From: Perkinsus olseni
Taxonomy: Eukaryota > Perkinsozoa > Perkinsida
Assembly: GCA_013115125.1 (NCBI GenBank)
Contig: JABANN010000191.1
Coordinates: forward strand, 1-54,892
Length of the DNA: 54,892 bases
Direction of reading: 5' to 3'
How positions within the stretch are numbered: the first letter of the stretch is position 1; the number at the start of each line of letters is the position of its first letter. Shown here in pieces: positions 12,560-25,300 of the stretch. The notes under the pieces were generated by a model, which was not told the DNA's origin, made no database searches, and saw only the letters and a list, made by a program, of their open reading frames with translations. The translations under genes and the position numbers were made by a program.

Positions 12560-12905
12560 CATGATGGAAGTTCCATCGATTGGAGAATCTCAGATCCTCC
12601 AAGTATGGTATCATTGAAAGATAATGGTTCTGGAGCTCTTCGCGAGCTCTGTCCCAGCAGCGTGGGACACGGTTTGCGGTTCGTGACGAGCCGTTCGTCA
12701 GAAAGTAGCAGCATGTCTTCAAAGTAGTGGAAATCATTAGTTTCCACCATCGTCAAGCGACCAATAAATCTCCACAGGTATGCCGACCGCCGCTCACCCT
12801 GATCTACAGCCTCGAAGTAAATGTAAAGGGTCGTCCACGGAGACGGTCATCGAGGACACATCAGACACTTTCCGTAAACCTGCTGGAACCCGTTCAATAA
12901 TGCTA
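12560..12905 (-). pseudogene. PIH1-gene fragment
   Basis: The nucleotide sequence at about 12770-12900 aligns with 6598-6735 inside the PIH1 gene, sharing the run TAAAGGGTCGTCCACGG among other stretches. Upstream similarity is weaker. No complete exon remains. A minisatellite of 18-bp units abuts its end. Confidence 0.6.
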
Positions 12906-13110
12906 TACAGTTNNNNNNNNNNNNNNNNNNNNNNNNNNNNNNNNNNNNNNNNNNNNNNNNNNNNNNNNNNNNNNNNNNNNNNNNNNNNNNNNNNNNNNNN
13001 NNNNNNNCAGTTTAATAATGCTATACAGTTTAATAATGCTATACAGTTTAATAATGCTATACAGTTTAATAATGCTATACAGTTTAATAATGCTATACAG
13101 TTTGATAATG
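12893..13110. repeat. 18-bp minisatellite with assembly gap
   Basis: AT-rich 18-bp units with core AATAATGCTATACAG repeat in tandem at 13008-13105, with a short stretch before the gap. Positions 12913-13007 are N. Array length is therefore unknown. Confidence 0.9.
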
Positions 13111-13289
13111 TTAATTGATGAATACTGTAATGAATTATTTGCTGTAATACGAATAAATTAGGTATAACCCAGTAATAATCACATTATACAACTACACATC
13201 GTTCAGCTACACAGTCATGACTCAGTGGTATTACCGCCCAATTCGCTCTAGTGTGGAGAGGAAGTAAAAGAGCTACTGATCATCACTGC

Positions 13290-13910
13290 CACTGTGCCTG
13301 CTGTTGAACTTATCAACCTTTTTTACTATAATGGACAATTACGCAGGGGTCTAGCGATCAATGTATGCAGCAGTTGCTTGCTCTTCCATGCAATATACAG
13401 CATATATATCCAATACCACACCAATGCGAATGCATACAACTATTCCAGAACAGACTGCTTGTCCTACTCCCAGACTATATAAATCCGTTCCCTCAAAATG
13501 GAAGTACCGAGTTCGTATCTTACCTTGTTAAACCTCGCTCTCCTTCTCAGACACCTAGCCAGTTGAAAATCAGGCTGTAGACACCCCGAGTGCAACTCCT
13601 TGACAGAACCCCGGCATGTTCCGACAGTCGAACGAGCCTGTTACAGTCGATTAGCATTATCATCATCAATCACCACCGAGCCCTCTACCTGCACTATGTC
13701 CGCCTGAATGCTGCCTAGGTCCTTTAGTGAGCCCAACAACTCACCGAAATTACTCAATTTCGCTGCCAGGTGAACCTGCCGGGTACAGTGAGAAAAGGAG
13801 AGGCCCCTCCCCATCCATACCTCAGCAGGATCGAGCTGCTGGGCCAGTTGGGAGTTCAACTCGTCCTTCTTCGTCATCAACGACCGCAAAGATCGACGTG
13901 AGCAAGCACT
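13290..13910 (-). pseudogene. VPS54 N-terminal region, duplicated fragment
   Basis: This block matches 24450-25080. On the minus strand it encodes RSLRSLMTKKDELNSQLAQQ and, after a probable intron, LSNFGELLGSLKDLGSIQAD, which pair with nearly identical segments of the intact VPS54. The spacing of the segments is also kept. It is cut off by the start of the duplicated secreted-gene block at about 13990. I infer that it is not translated. Confidence 0.65.
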
Positions 13911-14274
13911 GAGTGAGAAGTCAGGGGATATTGGGAAACAGTAAGCGCGGTGGCGTTTAAAGGTAACCACGTTAGACTTCTCATGATGCTCTCGAGTGGT
14001 CCAACTCTTGCGCCCGATGGCCAGTCGCCTCCAGTTCGAAGCGAAAATGTGATAACGACGGGAAGAGCAAGGCGAAAGCATGGTGGAGTTCCGTTGGACC
14101 AGAGAGATAAGAGCGAATCGCAGGTGTATGCACGGGACTCGTCAGCCATGGCCCACAGCAACCGTCGGTCGTTTGAACGGAGGGGGCGAGTGCGATGAGA
14201 GGTGGCGAGCGCGATGAGGAGTGGCGTCTCCCATGCTTCCCAGTCTCCCTTGCCCTACCTGCGCCGATATCCAC

Positions 14275-15309
14275 ATGATGGCAAACTCACTCTACGGTAT
14301 TATTCTTCTTCTCGGTCTACCCAGGCCTACACCTTCGCCTCCTGTCCCTGGCCATCGAGCGAAGAACATCGAGGCTCCGTCGATAGTCCCGGGCGAGTAC
14401 AGAATCATCGATCTCGATAAATGCAACATTACATCGCTGGAGGACTTGAGAATGGACGTTAGAGCAGGACAACAGTTGGATCCACTCTACTTTGGGTTAA
14501 GCTTCGAGCACGCGGACGGGAAATCTTATAATGTACAAAATATGTCCCCAATGACATGTCTGAACTACGGCAAGCCGTTGAGCGGGGATCTGCGGAGGAG
14601 GTGCTGGAAGGTGAGACGGACTCGTCAGTTCTACCACCTGGCGAATCCTGTAGGGCAAATGAATACGGTGAGTGAGGCTTTCCCCAGGGATCTATCCCAT
14701 GCTGCACTCGGCACCACCCTGGTGTGCCAAGTTGATGACAACACGATAAGCCTAGGGCTTTGCAAGGTGCTGGGCTTTCGCAAGGCAGAATATGAAGAAT
14801 CCGACTACATTTTCGTGATTTTAAAGCGATGGAATGGTGGGAGCCGGAGCATACCAGGACAGCCTTCCCAGAGCCCTACCATCAGTCCTCGTGTTGGACG
14901 AAAAGAGCGGTTTTCCCAGGGATCTACCGTCAGCGTATCTGCCAAACGACAAGGGCGGCTCCTACAGAGCCAAACCGGCAGTTTCTCTGATGGACGAAAA
15001 GAGCGGCTTTCCCCGAGACCTACTATCAGCTCATCTGCTCAAAACCATGAAGTCGCTCGAGCCGGTGGTTCCTCAGGACAAGGATACCCCTCAGTGGGCC
15101 AAAAGAGGAAAGCCGATGGCGACATAGCTCTCGAGTCTATCGTCCGACCAGATTCACGTGAGGTTGACTTTCCACTTGAAAAGTTCTCCAAGACGGGCCA
15201 AGCTGATTCCATAACAAAGGAGGCCTCATACGCTCCCTGGGATGAAGGTGAACAAATTATCGTAGAGCGGATGGAAGATGGCGAGATCAGAACTTATCGT
15301 AAGCTTTAG
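14275..15309 (+). CDS. Putative secreted protein with C-terminal repeats
   Basis: No known family. The frame is open from 14221. I prefer the Met at 14275, which gives a good signal peptide (MMANSLYGIILLLGLP); an upstream start at 14221 would hide it. The middle of the protein (DLRRRCWKVRRTRQFYHLA, SHAALGTTLVCQVDDNT, SDYIFVILKRWNGG) is globular-looking. The last third consists of degenerate 16-residue repeats built on QSPTIS...VGRKER, followed by KRKADGDIALES and a charged end. The gene is intronless as read. It has a broken paralogue at 9.7 kb, and both are followed on the opposite strand by VPS54 fragments. A host-interaction or surface role is conceivable but not shown. Confidence 0.65.
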   Translation: MMANSLYGIILLLGLPRPTPSPPVPGHRAKNIEAPSIVPGEYRIIDLDKCNITSLEDLRMDVRAGQQLDPLYFGLSFEHADGKSYNVQNMSPMTCLNYGKPLSGDLRRRCWKVRRTRQFYHLANPVGQMNTVSEAFPRDLSHAALGTTLVCQVDDNTISLGLCKVLGFRKAEYEESDYIFVILKRWNGGSRSIPGQPSQSPTISPRVGRKERFSQGSTVSVSAKRQGRLLQSQTGSFSDGRKERLSPRPTISSSAQNHEVARAGGSSGQGYPSVGQKRKADGDIALESIVRPDSREVDFPLEKFSKTGQADSITKEASYAPWDEGEQIIVERMEDGEIRTYRKL

Positions 15310-15539
15310 CAGGTTTGATACTTCATGCCTACCATGATGTTCAGGGTGATGTTCATCATTTCCTTGCTGTTGTCGTTTAACAGTACCATCGAATTCCCTA
15401 CGATAAGTGTATGACAACTCTGATAATTTATCATTTGCACGGGGAGCCCCGCTACACCTCTGTGAATGGCGTTTGCGGCTTTCGCGATCGTAAGAGACGA
15501 TAGAAACAAGCTCATGTCAAAAGTTTTGGCTCAAAACTC

Positions 15540-16460
15540 CAGTCGCCTTACCTGATGGATCTCTTCCAAGGCGAGCTTGATCTGTTGCAGCAAAATAGCA
15601 GATAGGTTCGCCCCTCCCTCCTCTACATATATGCCGCATATATGAGGCATATAATATGCGACACTCTTGTCCAGGCTGGAGAGTCCAGCTCCTCAGAGGC
15701 ATCATACTTTTCCTAGTCTGCCTGCTGAGCTTTTAAACAGCTGTTAATTTAAACAGCTGCTGTTTGGACACACCTGAATGAATAACATGCATACTCTACC
15801 GAACACTAGTAGCAACACGATGGTGAACACGAGCGTACATATCTCCGGAGAACCGCTAGAAAGATGGGGTACCGGAAGACTGACAGCACTGACAACGAAT
15901 TTTCCGCTATGATGAGCCAGACGGAGATAAATCGGAGAAGCCGAAGAGATGAGGCTCTGGTTGTGGGCCGATGGAACTTCAGTGAAGTTACTTCAGGTCC
16001 TCCAACTCTCCCAAAGACTCTCAAATTGACCGCAGATTTTTGGAAAAAATTTTTGGAGCTCAGGAATATTCAGGAGAGGTCCTGGCAAGAGCCTAGGAAA
16101 GCTCTCCTTCAAAATTCAACACAGTCAATATGTTAGACACATCGAGAATCGTCTTAGCAGTCTCATAGCCGGGAAGGCTGTTCGGTACTTCACGTCAACG
16201 TTCGTGGCTTTGCCTAGGTCTTCGCCTCTTTTCCGGGAGAGTCAGGGAGGTCCCGATTTCAGAATCCTTCCAGACTATATCCTTCGTGTCAGGACCCAAG
16301 TCAACCCTCGTTAAAAGTTCTTTGCTTACCAACGAGCTATTCCACTCGAATTGAGTGCCGTAGCGAGAGCCGTAATCGTTCGCTTCGGCGCCCTCCGATA
16401 CTGCTTCTCTGGCGGGAGAACTGCTGTGAGAAAGCTGATGCTTGTTCGTATTCGCTAAAT
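15540..16460 (-). pseudogene. VPS54 fragment, degraded copy
   Basis: Minus-strand 15550-15620 encodes GANLSAILLQQIKLALEEIHQ directly before a GTAAGG donor, the same exon end as in intact VPS54 at 20.7-20.8 kb. Sequence further along (15.7-16.46 kb) matches 11.2-12.0 kb. No continuous reading frame remains. Confidence 0.65.
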
Positions 16461-16470
16461 GAGTGAATTC

Positions 16471-16499
16471 GAAGGGAATTCTGGTCGCGAATTCCCTTC
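16471..16499. repeat. Inverted repeat, 11-bp arms
   Basis: GAAGGGAATTC, a 7-nt spacer and its exact reverse complement lie inside the degraded duplicated region. No gene overlaps it. Confidence 0.8.
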
Positions 16500-16624
16500 A
16501 AGTGCACCTTGACGATCAGTTGAAGAAATATATTGCTTTCATCGAGAAAAGCCACGCGTCCTTCCGTCATAATGGTCATGACAGCATGCGTCTCATGAGT
16601 CATGAGTCATGACATAGGTCACCT

Positions 16625-16677
16625 AGATGACGGTTGGGACTATCACCCATGATAGGTGATAGTCCCAACCGTCATCT
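16625..16677. repeat. Perfect 53-nt hairpin, 23-bp arms
   Basis: Two 23-bp arms (starting AGATGACGGTTGGG and ending CCCAACCGTCATCT) are exact reverse complements around a 7-nt loop, CATGATA. Flanking bases stop pairing at once. Short TCATGAG direct repeats lie just upstream. It could be the core of a small foldback element or a structured RNA. Confidence 0.9.
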
Positions 16678-16679
16678 CA

Positions 16680-17340
16680 GGTTCAGCGACGGCTTGCATT
16701 GCAAGGACGCGGTTTTCGAGACCAACACGATGAACAACTGGATGGTCATGACGGAGACAGACATGTGAATCAAGTTGCAAACGGTGAATAGCCAGTAAAC
16801 CTCTCGAGGCAGCCAGTTGTCAAGTGACGACAACTCTCAATGAGAATCTTTGATGAACGATCAAGACTCCTTGCACGCGCAGCGGGGGCCGAGCCGCTCG
16901 GCCCGAGCGTAAGCCTTCACACTCTTCTGCTCACGTGACGAGCCTACGCCGCATGACATCTTGCTGATTTCTTCCCTTCCTTCTAGACCAACAGCTAGGA
17001 ATCCTAGCCTAGGATTGGTATTATCCACAATATTGGCATTTCTCAGCCTTCATCGCGAGGCCTCCATCCGATGACGAGGCGGACTCCATAGGCCTCGAGT
17101 CGGAACTTGACGACGTCAAGTTGACGTCTTCGAGTCGACGATTTAGTGACATACTCAATTGGAGGGGGTCCAAACTTCTGTCTACTCCACAGACAAACAG
17201 GAATACATTACACACTCTCCGGCGGAGAGTCTCCGCAGGAGAAAGCATTCTGTCCAAGCAGTGTGTCGCCTTATTACTTAGCACGCACTGCCTGTGTCGG
17301 TCATGCAGCATGACAGATGCGGCAGCTCCTGGCCACGCGG
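16680..17340. other. No recognisable gene
   Basis: Contains a small GC palindrome (GGGCCGAG...CTCGGCCC) near 16890 and frames without domain signals. It lies between VPS54-derived blocks and is probably decayed intron or exon sequence. Confidence 0.35.
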
Positions 17341-18376
17341 ATCAGCACCACCCTTTTTCCCCGACGACGCCACAATCGACATGATCATCTGAGCAAATCC
17401 TATCATGGCACCAGCTACTTGAAACGATGCTCTTACCATCATCAGGTGTATAGTATTGAGTAAGCTGTTGATCCAACCACTGCAATCCTCGAGCTACTTC
17501 AACAGCAGCACCCATAAGCTCACTCCACAGCGTCAGCAGCTGCTCTGAATTCAACTGGCCCAAGGCCCTCTCCAGCCGCCCGGTGGTGGAGCGTCGGGAA
17601 GTGGCAGGCTCTGAGCAACACAACTACATATCACCCGACACCCGAAGAGTGACGCGCGGTTACTCAAGTCTCCTGCCCCGTCTGTCGTCTTACCGCCTCA
17701 ACCGCGGACATCCTCAGAGCCCGGCAATGCAATTGCCATAGATTTACCTGAAACCCGAAGTAATGATCGAAATACATAATCGCCGCCCTGCCCTCCTGGA
17801 TGAGGGTGGCTGAGCTTAGCGGCGCTACTTTCTTGACCAGCCGCCGAGCCCTCCTCAACAGCAGGTATGCAATTTACAGCCGAGGAAGGTGGGTTCCGAG
17901 AAGCGTAAAATACTGAAACTTTGCTTCTCTCCATCTTCAAGATTCCGCCGGCTCACCCGTCAATCGCTCCGCAATACTCTTTCGAGCCTTGGCGATGGTG
18001 ATGACCTTGTTGGAGTCCAACAGCGGCGGAGTCCGCTGCCGATAACCCGAGCCTTCTTAAGATACCAATCGATCAAGAAATCGATTACTCATACGGTAGG
18101 AGTCCTACCTCATTATTATCATCCACAGACTCCCGTGTACTCCGCGCTGAGGCGATCCCACCTAGCTCATCTTGTAGTTGTCACCGGACTCAACGAGAGA
18201 ATCACAGAAGAACAATAACTGCATGCACTGGTGACACTGAAAAAGATACCATCGGGGATATGAATAGTGCGGCGCACTGACGACACGTCGACAACGACTT
18301 CTCGGCGAGAAGTCGAGAGGAGCCGAGAGGAGAGACTCGGTGGTGTCAACTGAGTGATGATAGACGATATGCTCAC
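17340..18376 (-). pseudogene. VPS54 central region, duplicated fragment
   Basis: This matches 22836-24060. It encodes LERALGQLNSEQLLTLWSEL, RRARRLVKKVAPLSSATLIQ and, in a disturbed frame, LQDELGGIASARSTR, each with a close counterpart in the intact gene. Reading frames of neighbouring exons are disrupted and two exons have diverged strongly. It is oriented like the intact gene. Confidence 0.7.
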
Positions 18377-18539
18377 CCCTCAGCCGCGCTTCCGCACAGC
18401 ATACTTCATTGCCTTCACTCTGGAACTAGATGATCTCGTCCCCGTGCCGAGTACCATAACGCTACAGAAGTATTCAGCTATTATCGTCAGAAAGGATTCG
18501 TTACAGGAAAACGGAGCTCGCACGCTGACTTGAGCTTGG

Positions 18540-18880
18540 CAGGGGCGTGAACTATGATGCCATAAGAGCTACGACCTCTCTCCTCGATTGGCTACCTCCT
18601 CACCTCTATATGTCACCTCTCTTGAGACTCTCAGGGATTGCCAAGTTGTTCAAATCGAGGGAGTCCATACGACACTGGCGGTCCACACCGGACTGCGCTC
18701 ATGGACACGCTTCGTCAACTAGGCATTACGGTCAGTAGAGACGATCGTCACGGTACCGTCTCATCACGAATTGTATCGTCCTCCGTCCGCAGCGCTCATC
18801 GTGTTAGTCAGTACTTCCGAATTAAAGAGGACATCGACCCAGCTGAGCCAGGCTCGGGTCCTACTGTCACACGGTGTGAC
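18540..18880 (-). pseudogene. PIH1-domain fragment
   Basis: The minus strand encodes VDVLFNSEVLTNTMSAADGG and, after a gap, RMDSLDLNNLAIPES. These align with VVFNPEVLKKAMEAADGG and GMDSLDVDNFVTPRM of the PIH1 gene at 7.5-7.7 kb. Frame breaks and lost conserved residues mark it as decayed. It lies just downstream of intact VPS54. Confidence 0.65.
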
Positions 18881-18889
18881 TCACACCTT

Positions 18890-19370
18890 GGCTGTCCTTC
18901 CTCAGCGGCAACGAGTCACCCCTAGTTCTCTGGAGTTAACCTGCAGGAGTCAAGGCCGACGTCGCCGATAACTGGGCTACCTCAACTCACTTCTTCTCAG
19001 CAACACCAAGTGCGATGATCGAACCTGTCAGCACTGCTGTTATAATGAAAAATCTTAGAATACATCTCCGTCACATGAAGTTATCGACCGCCACTAAGCT
19101 GTGTACAGGGGCTTATCCAGGTTCATCTAGACGAAGATGACAGGGAGGAAGGCAGCAATTTTATAGGCTATCGCTACTGCATCCACGAGAGGTTACGCAG
19201 TCAGGTCCCTTTCATCCTTGCCCTGTGTGACAACTTAGATCGGTAAAGACTCCATCATCGAAATTAAACATCAATCTACTTCAATGGTAGAGGATTAATG
19301 TTACATCATCATCACCCCGGCGGCGGCGGTGATTCAACGAAAACAACAGTCTCGTCAGAGTTGGAAACAA
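18890..19370. other. Intergenic
   Basis: No gene seen. The 3' part may be VPS54 untranslated sequence. Confidence 0.4.
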
Positions 19371-22300
19371 CTAGTCCCCTGCAGCAGGGGCAGCGGCAGG
19401 GGCAGCAGCGGGCGGTGTAGTGGAAGCATCAGCAGGCGCCTCTTCCTCACTGCTGCTTGTCGACTTAGGCCCATCACCAGCTTGGTCTAAGAGCTGCAGG
19501 ATATCGCCAGAAGGAGGTTCTCCGTCCTTCGGAGGAAGTATCCTGAGGTCAACAACCGTACCACGACGAAAACACGACGAACTCATACCTGTCGGTTACA
19601 CTCAGCATCTCTTTCACACAAGCCTCCATCCTCGCTCTGATGTCTGCAATGGGGCGCAGCTTGACAACCATCTGGCCCAGGTCCGCTAGAATGCTCGTCC
19701 GCCAAGACTCAAGCACAGTAGTATCATCAACCTTATCCTTCTCCTTCAACAGCCTGGCTTCAAAGCGTGAACCGAAATCGACAAATACCCGAGAGAAAAT
19801 AAGTTCCACACACTTGGGCGAGAGGGACTTCATCAACACCCTATGCATGCTGCTCACGTCGTTCACTATCTTCAGTACATTCTCATTCGGGCCCGTCCTC
19901 TGGCCGGCCCGACTGGCCTTCTCTGCCGACAGCCACTTGGCGCAATGATGGTCGAATCTTTCAACTAAAATATCGCCGAGTTTCCTCATGAGATTGCCCT
20001 TATGCTCAGACATCTCGGCCTTCAATCGGTACAGCAAATCCTCCAAAACAATGCGTATCCCAGGTCCACCCTTGCTCCCCGCGACCGACTCCAGTGTGTT
20101 GGCTACCAAGGGTAAAACACTCGACATCATATCAATCGTCTGATAGGTCAAAGCCAAGTTGGTGGCCGTCACCGTCTTCCTCGACCCTGACGACACCGCC
20201 TGCCCTTCAAGCAACAACTTCTCAATCTGCCCGCTAGCCAACCGCAACATTGACGTTAGACGTACTGCGGCGTCAGTCGCCAATTGCGGTAGGGCGCGCG
20301 CTACATCAAGATAGACAGCCATGAGCTCGAGGATGCCGAGGCCTGCCGGGACCACCAAGAAGGAACCTTGATCTTCCGGGAGCACCAGATAGCGCCGACC
20401 CTTCCCCTGCTGCTGCTGGTCTTCGCCAGATGTACTGCCATCCTCGAGCTCGTGTCCGTCAGGCAAGAACTTGGAGAGCACTCTCGACTCGAAGTGAGCT
20501 GGTACGTCTGTTCGCTCCCATTTCTCTCGCTCTAATAGCAGATTCGCTTGAGCTACATTAGCCTGAATAAGAGGAAAATATCAGAACACCAATGATGGTA
20601 CATCATGATACGAGCATTCTCGGTCACGGCTGTTCCAGGGGATAGCAAATTCAAAGGTCCGTCGGTCCCACCATTCCGTAGGAGAATGGTACTCAGATCG
20701 CCCCCTAGTCGCCCCCGCCTTACCTGGTGAATCTCCTCAACCGCTAGCTTAGCCTGCTGCAGCACAATAGCCGACAGATTGGCCCCTCCCGGGACGCTGG
20801 TAACTTCAGTGGATTTCTGACCATCCGTAGTACGGCTGCTCCAGGAAGCGAAGCAGGGCGCGATCTTCTCAAATAAAGCGGTACTGGTTCTGAGCAATTG
20901 GGGAAACCATATCCCTAGGAACCGATCAAATGACCAACTCACATTGAGATCATCTTTCCTAGATCTTCGGGAGACATCAGACAATTCCGATTCTGCCGAA
21001 GTTGGAGCACTTGGCCGCATCTGAGTGGATGACGATGCACGCATAAGCTCCGCCCGACGAGTGAGTTGACACTGGCAGCTTGCCAGGAGCAACGCAAAGA
21101 TAGCCGAGGCAGGGCGGCATAGAAGCGTATGCGGCCCCACAACGAGAAGGCGGGGGAACCCTCTCCTACTTTTGGGACGAAATGTCAGCCAATGAGCGTC
21201 TACGCTAATTAAATGACAAAATTCGACGCAACCGACCCTCAGCATTTCGTTTATCTTCCGAATTCAAGAATTTGAACGATGTTCGAATTCTTCGCTATCT
21301 TTGAATTCGGACTCTCTCGAAGTTCGAAATCAAGATTCTGAGGACTGTTACGGAAGGCTCCGACACAAAAGAGCCCCGTGCGAAGTTGAAGCTCACGGTG
21401 AAATGTTCAGCAGTCTAACGCAATGACCAAGAAATCCGGCAGAACATGGCATGGCGCGAGATGCCGCACGCCCAGGAGAGCGCTTTAGAATTCGACGTTG
21501 CTCCACAACTGTCCTCCCGATCCGCCATATCTCTTGCCACGAAGATCGGTGCTGAACACGCGCAAGCTCAATGCTGCGAAACTTTGCTGTTTGCAAGGAA
21601 CGAAGTCGAGCACAGCTGTTGGAGCAATGCTGTCAAGTAGCCCCTTGCTTGACTCTTAACGAGTCCAAACCGCAGAGAACGTGCCTTTGTAGATGCCCAA
21701 GAGGCGTATATATGTGTAATGGAGACCCATGCTCAAACGACCGCACTTAAAGATGTAGAGTCCCTCGACCTCGGGCAAAGTAGGGACGCCGACAACTCGT
21801 CAAGTCTTCCAACCTAGCCTCATGAATTAGACCCCTTCATTCCGCCGACCAGTAATACAGGATACGGAAACTGGCTGATTTTATCTGTGAATTCTGCGGC
21901 GACCGTTGGGGCGTTCGGTGCGTCATGTAGTATGTTGCTCAGTATTGTCATCTTTGCACCAAGAGGGATCTCCTCACCGCCTGCTCACCACTGAATATGC
22001 ATTCAATCGATCGTGGGTATTCGCATGTGATGTTCATCAGTTCATTGTTAACCTCGTTCAAAATAGCAGTGCGAATGTGAACTCCAGGGACGCCAATGCT
22101 GCCCTCAGCGGCTCCCCAGACAGCCTGCCGGACAGCATCACAAGCAATGCCAAGCTTGCAGCTCTGCATCTCAGACTTGCAAGCGGACAGCTGAGCATCA
22201 GTGATGGTTTTCATATTTGTTAGATTCGGAGGTTCCCTCACAGAAGTATAACGTTGGAGCTTCAGCCAAGATGGCTTAAGTCTGGCCCAGGCAAAGTGAA

Positions 22301-25300
22301 GGCCACTCCTAGGCTCTCCAGCCGTACCGCGCGGAGTATTGGACCAACCTGACCGTCCAAGAATCGAGTGCCACCTTCCGATCCCCTTCCGTCCTCTCCA
22401 ATGGGCTGAGAACCTCAGATAATGCTGCTATGTCAAGTATATGTAGATCTCTAACGTCTTGTTTAGCAGCGTTTGCCCAATCCTGCTGGTACTTGAAGTC
22501 ATTATCGATCTAGCAGATGCAGCATCTGTGAGCCGACCGTTAGGCGCCGACCCTGAGATGCGGATTTGCGGCTAACCGTCGACGGGGCTGAGAATCGCTG
22601 ATGGATGTCAAGGTCCTCGAATCGAAGACTTCGTCATAATGTAGGCTCCTATGCTCCACCGTAATCGCCGACCCTGCAGGTCCATCGGTATGAAATACTT
22701 CAATAAGATTATACTGCCATCAGCTGATGCAAGCCAAGTGCGAAACTGCTCGGTGAAAATTTATGGCTTCAAGCGGCTTTGATCAAGCTCTTAGATCGAC
22801 TGCCGAGGAGAAACTCATTCTCGAGCAGGATCATCTCACCTCACGAGAACTGCCTGCATCACAGCAGCAGCAACCCTCTGAACCTGGCCACGCAGATCGA
22901 CACCATCCTGGTCCTTCGAGGCCGCCACTTCACCTGAGATTTTGCTATTATACGGCTCGATAGTAACAATGCTCTTACCATCATCAGGTGTATAGTATTG
23001 AGTAAGCTGTTGATCCAACCACTGCAATCCTCGAGCTACTTCAACAGCAGCACCCATCAGCTCACTCCACAGCGTCAGCAGCTGCTCTGAATTCAACTGG
23101 CCCAGGGCTCTCTCCAGCCGCCCAGTGGTGGAGCGTCGAGAAGTGGCAGGCTCTGAGCAACACAACCATCACCCTATACCCGCATAGCAATCAACAGCTA
23201 CTCAAGTCTCCTGCCCCGTCTGTCGTCGTGCCGCCCCCACCGCGGGCATCCTCCGAGCTCGATACCCCATTCACCGCGGCTCGACCTAAGATACGATAAC
23301 TCAATAACTTCTGCGCTACAGGAGTCCTGGCCTTACTCTCCTGGATGAGCCTGGCTGAGCTCAGTTGCGCTATTTTCTTCACCAGTCGCCGTGCCCTCGT
23401 CAACAGGGTATCACGCAGGTCAGTCTGGATAGTCGAAGACAGCAGATGGCGCCTGATTCAATGACAAGGTCGGGAGACGGCTCAGGAGTGCCAAGGGAAT
23501 CCCATGACGATCAGATTGACAGACGATAACTGGGCCACTGAGTTCAGGATGCTGCTGTGATATTCAGTTAACCGGGTTATAAGTATTCCAAAGGCATCAT
23601 CGACAAGAACATTCACGCGGGCAGGTCTAGGGTGTCAGGAAGCCTATCAATATAGAGGTCACGCTACTCCCTCGTCATCACCTGCTCATCGCCTGCAACA
23701 CTTTTTCCCGACTCAGCCTATCCGCAAGGTTCTGCCGGGCCTCGAGGATGGTAATTTTGGAGGAGTCAAGGACGACAACAACACCAGCGCTACAAACATC
23801 GATGAACTCGGACTCGATGTTCTTGTCAATAACCTGATTAACTCAAGGATACGACAAATCGATCAGGCGATCGATTATACTTTGATATTATCGTCTAGCG
23901 ATTTCCGTATGCTCCTCACTGCTGCTATACCTCCCAACTCATCTTGTAGTAGTCGACGGACCTGACACAGAGCGAGTGATGATTCGACGACAAAACCACG
24001 GGGGCGGCAGCCGGCGTAGAACAGCAACGCCACCGAGAAGATGAGGAGGAACCCTATCAATACTGCTGATTCAATAGAGCGACATCTTCGGACCTCCTCG
24101 TAGGGAGGGATACCATAACACTCTAGAAGCTGGCATACTAATGATCAGCCGCCCTTACCTTTTCTATCAAGTCAAGTGCATCCAAGAACTCCCCGTTCTG
24201 AATGACTCCACTGAGATTAGTGTACACCTCTTCCACTGTACGCATGCCCATCAACAGCCGACATATCTACACAGCGGATGACGATACAGTAAGTTGGTGA
24301 TACGATTGTGATGCTGAGGGATGCAGCAGAGTCCAGTCAATGGTCGGAGGCGAGTGGGAGAACAAGCTCGACTGTAATACCACCCAGTCCGTACCAGTGT
24401 CGAAAGCAAACAAGATATCACTGATCACCACTTATGCGCAACCTATTGAGCTCATCAAGCCCAGTTACTATAATGAACAATTACGCGGGTTACTCGCGAT
24501 CATTTCATGCAGCAGTTGCTCGCTCTCCCACCCACATACAGTATTTACATCACACCTCCAATACCACACCAATGCGAATGCATATAACTATTCACGAAGA
24601 CTCTACTTCAGCTACTCACAAACTATACGAATAAGATACCACATAATAAAAGTAGCGATAACAAAGCCCATAGTGGATCCTTCTGCTTATTCGTATCTTA
24701 CTTTGTTCAACCTGGCTCTCCTCCGCAGGCACCGAGCCAGTTGGAAATCAGGCTGAAGGCATCCCGACTGCAACTCCTTGACAGATCCCCGACATGTTCC
24801 GACAGTCGATCGGGCCTGTTACAGTCGACTAGCATCACCATCAATCACCACCGAGCCCTCTACCTGCACTATGTCCACCTGAATGCTGCCTAGGTCCTTT
24901 AGTGAACCCAACAGCTCATCGAAATTACTCAACTTCGATGCGAGGTGAACCTGCCCGGTACAATGAGGAAAGGAGAGCCCCCCATACATACCTCGACAGT
25001 ATCTAGTTGCTGGGCCAGTTGAGTGTTTAACTCGTCCTGCTTTGTCATCAACGACCGCAAGGATCGACCTGAACGAACACTGGGTGAGAAGCCAGACTGG
25101 AGAACAATAAACGCGATGGCGTTTGAAGGTAACAACGGCCGACTTCTCATGTTGCTCTTGAAGACGACAAAGTTGCCATGGAGTAAACGTGCACGATAGC
25201 TGTTAATAGTCGCGTGCAGGGGAGATTCAACGATGAGACACATGAGATAAAACTACCATCGTCCCCAACAGTGGTACCGTCGTGAGATAATCGATCCAAT

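Noticed and set aside
15515-15530. TTTTGGCTCAA resembling a spliced-leader 3' end
   Set aside because: Only 11 bases match, and they form part of a local palindrome.
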